Shown piece after piece: positions 32,426-40,238 of a stretch of 40,238 nucleotides of DNA (within the stretch, counting starts at the first letter, position 1; each line of letters begins with the position of its first letter). A program made the translations under genes and the position numbers. A model generated the notes under the pieces. It saw nothing but the letters and a program-made list of their open reading frames with translations. It did no database searches and had not been told where the DNA came from. Origin of the DNA: Bacteroides_E sp964528875 (GTDB taxonomy: Bacteria; Bacteroidota; Bacteroidia; Bacteroidales; Bacteroidaceae). Location of the stretch: the NCBI GenBank assembly GCA_964528875.1, contig CAZGUI010000019.1:1-40238 (forward strand). Reading direction: 5' to 3'.

Positions 32426-34783
32426 TTACTTTTTCTTGGTTGTTTTTCTTTTTGCTGCAGGTTTCTTACGTTTTCCTTTATTTTCTTGTTGATCTTTAAT
32501 TATCTCAAGACAAGTCTCCAGAGATAAATCTTGTGGTACTACATCTTTAGGAATCTTATAGTTTTTCTTTTTATAAGCGATGTATGGGCCATATCTGCCA
32601 TTTAGTATCTGTAAATCCGGGTCTTCCTCAAAACTCTTGATGTGTTTCTTTGCATCCGCTTCTCTTTTAGCCAGAATTACGTCAATGGCTTCTTCCAAAG
32701 TAACCTCTAGTGGGTCTAATGTTTTAGGAAGAGAGGCGTATTTTGAACTGTGATATACATAGGGACCGAATCTTCCCACTCCTATTTTTACTTCTTTATC
32801 TTCGAATTCACCTAATGAACGTGGAAGTTTAAATAACTCTATGGCTTCCTCAAGAGTTAAGGTCTCCATGGACATACCTTTTCTCATTTGAGCAAAACGA
32901 GGCTTTTCTTCATCTTCAGAACTACCCATTTGAACCACAGGTCCATAACGTCCTATTTTTACAGAGATAGGCTTACCTGTTTTTGGGTGATCTCCTAAAA
33001 TTCGCTCACCCACACGGTGTTCTGTTTGAGTCTCCAGCGCTTCCTCAACAGAAGGATGAAAGTTTTCATAGAATGAAGATAATGTTTCTGTCCACTCTTT
33101 TTTTCCTTCGGCTATATCATCGAATTCTTTCTCCACTGTAGCGGTGAAATTGTAGTCCATAATGTGCGGGAAGAAGTCAATTAAGAAATCGTTAACAACC
33201 ATACCAACATCAGTAGGATAGAGTTTAGCTCGCTCTTTACCTGCTATTTCAGTTTTTACAACGTCGCTAATTTGCTCTTGGTCTAATTCAATAAGGTTAT
33301 ATTTTCTTTCAACTCCTTCAATATCCCCTTTTTCAACATACTCTCTGTTTTGAATCGTTGAAATAGTTGGTGCATACGTTGAAGGACGTCCAATACCTAA
33401 CTCTTCTAGTTTTTTTACTAAGCTAGCTTCAGTAAATCGGTATGGTCCTTGTGTAAAACGTTCAGTAGCTGTTATTAGCTTCCTTTCCATGGTTTGTCCT
33501 ACACTTAGAGGGGGTAAAATTCTATTGTCATCTTCCTGACTCTCATGATCATCGTCGTAAGACTCTCTGTACACACGAAGAAAACCATCAAATTTAATAA
33601 CTTCACCACTTGCTGTAAACTTCTCTTTACTTTGGCTTACATCAATGGTTGCTGTTGTTTTCTCTAATAGGGCTTCAGCCATTTGAGAGGCTAATGTGCG
33701 TTTCCAAATGAGTTCATACAATCGTTGCTCTTGAGCACTGGCATCAATGCTCTCATGCTCCATATGTGTAGGACGTATAGCTTCGTGTGCCTCTTGTGCA
33801 CCTTTTGAATGGGTTTGAAATTGACGAATCTTTACATAGTTTTTACCCATTGTTGAGGAAATTACCTCTTTACACTCATTCTTAGCAAAGTCGGATAAGT
33901 TCACCGAGTCGGTACGCATATAGGTGATGTGTCCGGCTTCGTATAAGCGTTGGGCAATCATCATGGTTTGTGCAACGGAGAAACTGAGTTTTCTAGCAGC
34001 TTCCTGTTGTAAGGTGGAAGTTGTAAAAGGGGGTGCCGGATGTTTTTTACTAGGACGTGTAGTGATGTCTTCAATAACAAAAGAGGACGCCTTACACTCT
34101 TCTATAAAGCGCAATGTTTCTTTCTTTGTGTTGAATCTTTTGTTCAGTTCAGCTCTGATTTCTTGAAAATTACCCTTCTGATCTTTAGTTTCAAAAAGTG
34201 CGGTAACACGATAAGAAGCTTTGCTAACGAAATCTTTAATTTCTCGTTCACGTTCAACAATTAAACGTACAGCCACTGACTGAACTCGTCCTGCTGATAA
34301 TGCAGGCTTTATTTTTCTCCACAAAACAGGAGATAATTCAAATCCCACGATGCGGTCGAGTATCCTTCTGGCTTGTTGTGCATTCACTAAGTTTATGTCT
34401 ATGTCTCTAGGATTCTCTATGGCATTTTGAATAGCATTTTTTGTAATCTCGTGAAAAACAATACGCTTAGTGTTTTTAGGTTTTAACTTTAAGACATCGT
34501 ATAAATGCCATGAAATAGCTTCTCCTTCGCGGTCCTCATCCGAAGCTAACCAAACAGTTTCTGCTTTTTTTGCTTCAGCTTTAAGTTCACTTACCACTTT
34601 CTTTTTATCCGCAGGAATTTCGTATTGTGGTTCAAAGTGATTCTCTATGTCTATTCCCAGATCTTTCTTCTTCAAATCTCTGATGTGTCCATAACTAGAT
34701 AGAACTTTATAATCGTCTCCTAAAAATTTCTCAATGGTCTTTGCTTTTGCGGGAGATTCGACTATTACTAGGTTTTTATGCAT
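32426..34783 (-). CDS. topA: DNA topoisomerase I (type IA)
   Basis: This 785-residue enzyme relaxes negative supercoils through a 5'-phosphotyrosine intermediate. The N-terminal TOPRIM domain shows NLVIVESPAKAKTIEKFLG with E9 and SDEDREGEA (DEDREG at 82-87). The active-site Tyr is Y288 in HITYMRTDS. The C-terminal part has three toprim-C repeats (IGRYGPVVQ, VGRFGPYVY, NGRYGPYIA) and a Lys/Arg-rich tail, the usual architecture without zinc fingers in Bacteroidetes. The frame is open to 34846, but the start MHKNLVIVESPAKAK at 34783 fits homologues and a -7 promoter element at 34817-34824 lies inside the longer version, which argues for the shorter one. Confidence 0.95.
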   Translation of the reverse strand: MHKNLVIVESPAKAKTIEKFLGDDYKVLSSYGHIRDLKKKDLGIDIENHFEPQYEIPADKKKVVSELKAEAKKAETVWLASDEDREGEAISWHLYDVLKLKPKNTKRIVFHEITKNAIQNAIENPRDIDINLVNAQQARRILDRIVGFELSPVLWRKIKPALSAGRVQSVAVRLIVEREREIKDFVSKASYRVTALFETKDQKGNFQEIRAELNKRFNTKKETLRFIEECKASSFVIEDITTRPSKKHPAPPFTTSTLQQEAARKLSFSVAQTMMIAQRLYEAGHITYMRTDSVNLSDFAKNECKEVISSTMGKNYVKIRQFQTHSKGAQEAHEAIRPTHMEHESIDASAQEQRLYELIWKRTLASQMAEALLEKTTATIDVSQSKEKFTASGEVIKFDGFLRVYRESYDDDHESQEDDNRILPPLSVGQTMERKLITATERFTQGPYRFTEASLVKKLEELGIGRPSTYAPTISTIQNREYVEKGDIEGVERKYNLIELDQEQISDVVKTEIAGKERAKLYPTDVGMVVNDFLIDFFPHIMDYNFTATVEKEFDDIAEGKKEWTETLSSFYENFHPSVEEALETQTEHRVGERILGDHPKTGKPISVKIGRYGPVVQMGSSEDEEKPRFAQMRKGMSMETLTLEEAIELFKLPRSLGEFEDKEVKIGVGRFGPYVYHSSKYASLPKTLDPLEVTLEEAIDVILAKREADAKKHIKSFEEDPDLQILNGRYGPYIAYKKKNYKIPKDVVPQDLSLETCLEIIKDQQENKGKRKKPAAKRKTTKKK

Positions 34784-34816
34784 GGTTTTTCCGACTATTT
34801 TATTTCTAAATTCACA

Positions 34817-34824
34817 CAAAGGTA
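34817..34824 (-). promoter_or_regulatory. Predicted -7 element of topA
   Basis: On the minus strand this reads TACCTTTG, a full TAnnTTTG match about 34 bases upstream of the topA ATG. No clear -33 TTG was found at the expected distance. Confidence 0.45.
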
Positions 34825-34856
34825 TTAATAAATGCTTATTACACACCTATTTAATA

Positions 34857-34891
34857 TGAAAAAAAGGTGCTTTAATCAAAAACACCTTTTT
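34857..34891 (-). terminator. Intrinsic terminator of the TPR/beta-barrel operon
   Basis: AAAAAAAGGTG (34857-34867) pairs with CACCTTTTTTT (34881-34891). On the minus strand the stem ends in a run of seven T, 21 bases beyond the beta-barrel stop codon. Confidence 0.8.
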
Positions 34892-34911
34892 TTTCATTAC
34901 GTTATTTTCTC

Positions 34912-36597
34912 TTAAAATAGGAGTTTCACCCCTCCTACAAAGTTGATTCCCGCTGTAGGGATATTGTAAAAATATTGATATTTTTGATTCAATAGATTAT
35001 CTGCTTTGATATAGATAGAGGCTCCTTTATAGAGTCTGTAGGTTACTTCCAAATGTAAGTTGTTTACAGTATCTAAACGATCTACCTGTTTGCTGTCAGC
35101 TCTATGAATGTAGCGATAACCTAGCTCTATATCTAATGGGGAAATAGGTCGAACAACAGTTCTGAAATCCAAGTCGAACATAGGTTTCATGAGTAATGCC
35201 CAATCATTATCAGCACTCCACTTTCTATAAATTCCGTTCAATGTCAGATCTACAAGATTTTTATAGGCATAGGAAAAAGTTGCACCTACATATACATTAT
35301 CTGTGTTGGTTACTCCTAAATCTACATCAAAATTATAGCCTTCAATACTCCATTTATTGTATTGAATTAGGTCTTTCTTGATGTTTTGGTATCCTCCAAA
35401 GAGGTTTAACCACAACCCGGCAGTAGGAGAAGCTTTGAATCCAACCGAAGCATTTAGTTGCTCGTAGCTGTCTTCCATCCGGTTATGTATTACAAAAGTA
35501 GGAAATCCTGTTATAGGGTCTATTGGCCTATTTTCCATTCGATTATGTATTATAGCGTATGGATTTAGAATTTCTAGTTGGCGAAAATCATTGACTTGTC
35601 TGCCTCCCGTTGCTTTTGCATAAAACTGGTAGCTATCAGAGAATACATAGCCAATGTTTACATCGGGTGAAACATTGATCGATTTGCCAAATCCAAAGGA
35701 TAAATCCACATTCGCTCCTAGTCTTAATTTCCAATTATCATCATTGTATTCGTAATAAGGATTAAAGTCGGTTGTGGTATAATTTTTGATGTCTTCATTG
35801 TCATAAATAAAGTTGTTCATAGCGAAAGCTACTCCCACCTTACTCTCGTCATTAATAGGGGCGAAAACATTTGCTGTAGTAAATAATTTATTCTCTTTAT
35901 TATCTTTTATTTGTTTATAAATTATAAAATCCGTTTGTCTGTTGTAATGACTAAACTTAAAATTAACATCGGCTTGAACCGGTAGTTCTTTATTCGTTGT
36001 TTCAACACCAGCAGAGAATGAGCCGGATGAGAATTTTTGTTTTCCTTCAGTGATATAGTTGAAATTACTTAATCCAAAACTGCCACCTAGTTTTAAGTTG
36101 GCCCCAGCAAACTGATGTTGGTAGTTTATACCGGCACGAGTTTGGTAATAATGTGCATTCCATTTTGGTTTATCTCCTACATCCAACTTTCCATTCATTC
36201 CCATTAAGCTAAAATCGATGTTCAGTTTGTCTTTGTCGGATATATTAAACAGATAGTTTATGCGACTGTCTACATTACCTAAATTTCCATAGCCTAAACG
36301 GAAATACCCGGGATATCCTTTCTTGAACACCTCTTTCCCCATATAAGGTTCAATAGAGGCCTGTGGAAAGGTATAGCTGGGAGAAAAAGTACTATCGTAA
36401 ATTACCTCTTTTTTAGTTACTTGAGGTTCTTCAATGGGAGGAACTACATTCAGTTTGGCCGCATCCATTACAGTAGGGTTGTACTCTTGTTCAACCACTA
36501 CGGTACGAAGAAGGGTGGAGTCTTTGGTTTGTTCTTGTGCTTTGAAAGGAGCAGAAATAAGTAAGGCTCCAAGCATTATATAATAATTGAATTTCAT
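34912..36597 (-). CDS. Outer-membrane beta-barrel protein, TonB-receptor-like without plug
   Basis: This 561-residue protein has a signal peptide ending near FKAQEQ. The body is rich in alternating, aromatic-bearing strands typical of outer-membrane barrels (GYFRLGYGNLGN, YYQTRAGINYQHQF, FSAGVETTN...), and the end KADNLLNQKYQYFYNIPTAGINFVGGVKLLF matches the last strands of TonB-dependent receptors. The usual plug domain and TonB box are absent; instead a ~90-residue N-terminal stretch with VVVEQEYNPTVMDAAKLNVVPP precedes the barrel. It starts 11 bases after the TPR gene and ends at a terminator, so the pair form one transcript. A transport or envelope-assembly role with the TPR protein is a guess; the function is unknown. 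Confidence 0.75.
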   Translation of the reverse strand: MKFNYYIMLGALLISAPFKAQEQTKDSTLLRTVVVEQEYNPTVMDAAKLNVVPPIEEPQVTKKEVIYDSTFSPSYTFPQASIEPYMGKEVFKKGYPGYFRLGYGNLGNVDSRINYLFNISDKDKLNIDFSLMGMNGKLDVGDKPKWNAHYYQTRAGINYQHQFAGANLKLGGSFGLSNFNYITEGKQKFSSGSFSAGVETTNKELPVQADVNFKFSHYNRQTDFIIYKQIKDNKENKLFTTANVFAPINDESKVGVAFAMNNFIYDNEDIKNYTTTDFNPYYEYNDDNWKLRLGANVDLSFGFGKSINVSPDVNIGYVFSDSYQFYAKATGGRQVNDFRQLEILNPYAIIHNRMENRPIDPITGFPTFVIHNRMEDSYEQLNASVGFKASPTAGLWLNLFGGYQNIKKDLIQYNKWSIEGYNFDVDLGVTNTDNVYVGATFSYAYKNLVDLTLNGIYRKWSADNDWALLMKPMFDLDFRTVVRPISPLDIELGYRYIHRADSKQVDRLDTVNNLHLEVTYRLYKGASIYIKADNLLNQKYQYFYNIPTAGINFVGGVKLLF

Positions 36598-36608
36598 ATT
36601 TAATCTGT

Positions 36609-39496
36609 TTATTCTTCCGTAAGTTTATTTAATCTACTTTGAATCATCTCCTCTATGTGTTGGTCTCCTTTATAGTTTTGTTGTAAACTTAAAAGGTATT
36701 GGCGAGCTTCTACTTTTTTACCTAACGCAACATTTACGTCCGATAAAAGTATGAATCCACGAGCCAACCAGTAAGCATGAGGTGTACTTTGATCGATAAA
36801 TTCCAGTAGCTCTTTTTCAGCAGCACTGTATTGTTCTTGATTGTATAACATTTCAGCTACTCTGAACTTGGCTTCAGCACCGTAAATAATACGAGTATCT
36901 TTAGCTAATACTTTATAATCATCAAACGCTTTACTTTCTGCTTTTTGATTCATGTAGGCTTTGGCTCTTTCATATAGTGCTTCGTGTTTTAATTCAGGAT
37001 CAATTTTTTCCTGCGATAAAACATCAGAAGCCGCTTGAATGGTTTCAATGTCGTCTTTTAGAGCTACTGCTGATTGTAAAATTCCTTGATAAGCAATTTG
37101 CTTACGGTCGGGTGTTGTTGCTATATCTTTAAGTAGTTTGTAGCTGGACAAAGCGTCATTAAACTGATTGAGTTTGACTTGTACCTCTCCACGCATTACT
37201 AATACATCTTCCAAGTAAGGGTTATTGGGGTATTTTAATAGTTCATCGGAGTGATGTAAAATACCTTCGTAGTTTCCTTGCTTTTCAGCAATGGCACATA
37301 AATAATAATGAGCACCTAGTTGGAAAGCACCTTGAGGAAAACTTTGTAAGTAGTTGTTGAAACTGTTNNNNNNNNNNNNNNNNNNNNNNNNNNNNNNNNN
37401 NNNNNNNNNNNNNNNNNNNNNNNNNNNNNNNNNNNNNNNNNNNNNNNNNNNNNNNNNNNNNNNNNNNGAATTGCTTGATCGTATTTACCATCTTGGTAAT
37501 ATAATAAACCGATCTCAGTAGCTGCTTTTCTTGCTAGCGGACTTTGTGGGAATTTGGTAGTAAGCTCATTAAAAGCTTCTATCGCTTTAGTATTATTTTT
37601 TAACTGTACATAGGAGCGTCCTTTTTCATAAACTGCATTTACTACATAAGGTGATTCCGGATATTTTCCTATGAGTCTGTTTAATAGTGTGATTTTTCCA
37701 CTGTAATCTTTTTGTATCCCTGAAACAAGAGCCAATTGATAGAAAGAGTAATCTCCAGCTTTGGAGCCTAAACTTTCTGCTTCAGCATAATGTTGTTTGG
37801 CTGAATCGAATTGTCTACTTTGGAAGTAGGTATCTCCAATGCGATTGTGTGCATCGGCAATAGCAAATGATCCTTGTGTGTCTCTATTGAGTTGAATGTA
37901 TTTTGAAAACCATTGTCTGGAGTCATTATACTGTTTGCTGTGGAATGCAATATATCCCAAGTTATAATGAGCCAAGGCATACATTAATGAATTTCTGTCT
38001 GTTGTTGTTTGTAAGTAAGCGCTAAAGTCTTGTCTAGCTTCGTTGAAGCGTTCCAATCTGTAATAAGACTCTCCTCTCCAATATAGAGCTTCAGCTTTAG
38101 TTTTGTTGTTGTATTTACCCAACTCTAGAGAGAGATTAAAATAATTCAATGCTTCTAAGAAAGAGGCATTGGCAAAAGTTTGTGTTCCTAATTGGAATAA
38201 TATTTTCTGTTTAGCTTCTAAAATCTGGGCGCTTGGGCGTGTAATGCGGTTAATTGATTCAAGAGCCGGACCATAGCTGCGAGTTGTCATATATACTTCA
38301 ACCAGGTAACTACTAATTTCTTCAGCATATCTTGAATCCGGATAATCATTTAAGAATTTCTCGAATACTGTAACCGATTCTCCAAAGGCAGAATAAGAGG
38401 TTTCATGAATGGTTAATGCATAATTGTAAGCTGCTTGCTCTGCTAAAACCAGATTGGCTTTAGAGTTGGCTGCTTGTTGAAAAGCCATACGAGCATTATT
38501 CTTGTCTGCTAACTGAATGTATGCCAATCCCATGTGTAGGAAAGCATTTTGAGCCAAAGCATCGTCAGTCTTTGTTGATCTGCCCAGGTTTTCTGTAGCT
38601 TTGGAATACACCTGAGTTTGGTAATATGACATACCTAACATATATAAGGCACTGCGTTGAGGTGAAGAGGTGTTTTGAACGTATTGTTCAAAATTACTTA
38701 TGGCTTTGGGATAACGTTGATAAATATAGTTAACCTGTCCTAAGATGCGATAGAACTCGGCATTGTTCGGATGGTTGGGATAAGCATCCAATGCATTCTG
38801 AGCTACAATCTCAGCTTTGTCCGGTTGATTCTTTGCTAAATAAGAATCGGCAATATAGAAATTAGATAGTGTACCATATTTTTTGTCCATCTGTAAGGTA
38901 AGAAAACCTTTAATGGCTTCGTCGTAACGTTCCTGTGTATAACGAATATATGAAATGTAATAGGTGCAGTCGTTGGAGTATCTGTTACTACTCCTGCGTA
39001 GTGTTTCAAACCAAATAATGGCATCTTTATTATTTCCCACTTTTAAGTGTGAAAGAGCTAAACGATAGGTCATATCATCGCGTTCATCACTGTCTAATAA
39101 ATCCAAACGGGATGAGTTAAAGAATGCGAGTGCTTGGTGAAAATTATCATTAAAAAAATGGCTTGAAGCCATTAAAGCGTAAATGCGATTAGTATAGGGT
39201 GAATCCGGATGCTTCTCTAAGTGTTGTTCTAATAGAGCAATCTGATTCCGATCTCCCATTTCATATTTTGAGGTGGCTAGCATATAATCAACCTCTAGTG
39301 AATGAGAAGGTGTTGGACTTTTTAAGTAATTCTCAAGCATTGTGATAACAGCAGCATAACTTTTTTGCTCATACAACGTTTTGGCTTCTTTAAATAGCGT
39401 TTCGTTGGCTGTTATGTTATAGCTTGTTTGTGCTTTAGTCTGTAGTGTAAAAGTAAAGAGTAAAACACTCAATAAGCTAATTAGAATTTTTCTCAT
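36609..39496 (-). CDS. Large periplasmic TPR-repeat protein, interrupted by an assembly gap
   Basis: The protein begins MRKILISLLSVLLFTFTLQTKAQ, a signal peptide, and is then almost entirely tetratricopeptide repeats (for example AEALYWRGESYYRLERFNEARQDF, NRIGDTYFQSRQFDSAKQHY, SPYVVNAVYEKGRSYVQLKNNTKAIEAF). The N block at 37368-37467 cuts it. On the far side the frame is open from 37367 through LEDVLVMRGEVQ to the stop at 36609, and continues the TPR pattern (FQLGAHYYLCAIAEKQGNYEGI). So this is one gene of roughly 960 residues, not two; the apparent start near 37214 is only an internal TTG. For the frames to join, the true gap length must leave remainder 2 on division by 3. It is operonic with the beta-barrel gene 11 bases downstream. 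Confidence 0.8.
37368..37467. other. Assembly gap (100 N)
   Basis: Exactly 100 N lie within a TPR-coding region. Repeated TPR modules or a fixed-size scaffold placeholder could explain it. The flanking reading frames are not compatible with a true length of 100. Confidence 0.98.
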
Positions 39497-39522
39497 GGTT
39501 TATTTTAGTTTATACTTTTTTG

Positions 39523-39538
39523 CAAATATACAAATATA
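39523..39538 (-). promoter_or_regulatory. Possible tandem -7 elements for the TPR/beta-barrel operon
   Basis: On the minus strand TATATTTG occurs twice back to back (39538-39531 and 39530-39523), each a full TAnnTTTG match, 27-42 bases before the TPR start codon. No clear -33 TTG is found, so this is tentative. Confidence 0.35.
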
Positions 39539-39597
39539 TGGATATAATATTGCTTGTAGCTTAATAGTTAAGGGTTTATTAACAAGGTCAACGGTGT

Positions 39598-40149
39598 CTA
39601 CTGGAACAAAGAACTATCTTTGGATTTTAATCTTAGTTGTTTAAGTTTGTTTATGCCTTGTCTGATGGAGGGTAACCCAAAATTACTTGCTTGAAGTTCA
39701 TTAAAAGGGATAAACTGCAATGCGTCTACATCATCTTGTGCCTGAATACCACTAAAGTCATCTATTTTGCATAAAAAAAACAGATCCAATGTGTGAACTG
39801 TAAAATCAGAATAATTGTATAAATTAGGAATGGAGAACTGATAAATTGCCTCTTGAACGATAAGTTGCGTTTCTTCCTTTACTTCTCGGATAATGGCCTC
39901 TTCTCCTGTTTCGTACATATCTACAAACCCTCCCGGCAGATCGAAAGTCCCCTTGGCCGGTTCTTGAGCTCTGCGTGCTACTAGCAATTCTTCTTTCTGA
40001 TTGAGTATAATAGCAACAGTAGCTGCTGAGGAGTTGAAATAGTAGATAAACCCACAATGATTACATTTCTTTGATTTCTCATTATTAATAATGAAGTCTG
40101 TTGAACCACATTTGGGACAAAACCTGAATTGATTTAATGGATGTGACAT
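39598..40149 (-). CDS. Nudix hydrolase with N-terminal zinc ribbon
   Basis: This 183-residue protein begins with a zinc ribbon, C11-x2-C14 and C29-x2-C32 (FCPKCG, CNHCG), followed by a Nudix fold. The Nudix box starts at G74: GFVDMYETGEEAIIREVKEETQL, with the catalytic REVKEE intact but Gln in place of the usual final Gly. Such proteins hydrolyse nucleoside diphosphate derivatives; the zinc ribbon resembles that of NADH pyrophosphatase-like enzymes, but the SQPWPFPQS motif of NudC is not seen, so the substrate is open. The frame is open to a TTG at 40185, but ATG at 40149 (MSHPLNQFRFCPKCG) is preferred. It lies about 100 bases upstream of the TPR gene on the same strand. Confidence 0.85.
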   Translation of the reverse strand: MSHPLNQFRFCPKCGSTDFIINNEKSKKCNHCGFIYYFNSSAATVAIILNQKEELLVARRAQEPAKGTFDLPGGFVDMYETGEEAIIREVKEETQLIVQEAIYQFSIPNLYNYSDFTVHTLDLFFLCKIDDFSGIQAQDDVDALQFIPFNELQASNFGLPSIRQGINKLKQLRLKSKDSSLFQ

Positions 40150-40238
40150 AATTCTATTGAGTAATAAAGCTATTTTGATTAACAAAAATACAATAAATAA
40201 CCATTTTCTACCTCTTTATTCCTCTGTTCTTTTATTCT

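Noticed and set aside
36609..37214. Separate 201-residue TPR gene
   Set aside because: Its apparent start is an internal TTG; the frame stays open with TPR sequence up to the N gap, so it is the C-terminal part of the larger gene.

Overview
The window reads as chromosomal DNA of a Bacteroidales bacterium (Bacteroidetes). The pointers are a SusC/SusD pair, AT-rich promoters of the form TAnnTTTG with an upstream TTG/TTTG, many Cys-anchored lipoproteins, a frdCAB-type fumarate reductase with a single cytochrome b subunit, an ATP-dependent PEP carboxykinase, and almost no Shine-Dalgarno sequences. The species cannot be named from the sequence. A 100-N assembly gap lies at 37368-37467.

Layout. 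264-3878: fumarate reductase/succinate dehydrogenase operon (cytochrome b, flavoprotein, iron-sulfur protein) with promoter and terminator. 3981-6521: large secreted beta-helix protein of unknown activity. 6522-7051: gene-free stretch holding a tandem array of 22-bp hairpin units. 7052-8227: orphan PL38-type alginate lyase lipoprotein. 8484-11292 (minus): U32 protein, thioesterase, dprA. 11461-12489: tRNA-dihydrouridine synthase, divergent from the U32 gene. 12579-14186 (minus): pckA. 14449-15102: uracil phosphoribosyltransferase. 15318-17037: scrap zone with a frameshifted small lipoprotein gene and a heavily decayed IS256-family element.

17045-32275 is an alginate utilization locus built around one divergent control region. 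Leftward: GntR regulator, PL17 oligoalginate lyase, KdgF-like cupin, MFS uronate transporter, SDR (DEH reductase), then past a terminator-like hairpin an alpha/beta-hydrolase esterase. Rightward: SusC, SusD, SGNH acetylesterase, PL6 alginate lyase. In the inferred pathway SusC/D imports oligomers, PL6 and PL17 cut them to unsaturated monomer, the cupin linearises it, the MFS protein carries it into the cytoplasm and the SDR reduces it to KDG. KDG kinase and KDPG aldolase are not in the window. Each of the two divergent promoters has a near-identical TGGTnAACCAAACTG site just downstream of its -7 element, probably the GntR operator. Two unrelated esterases suggest that the substrate is acetylated alginate.

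32426-40149 returns to housekeeping genes on the minus strand: topoisomerase I, an outer-membrane beta-barrel protein paired with a long TPR protein (interrupted by the N gap), and a Nudix hydrolase with a zinc ribbon.
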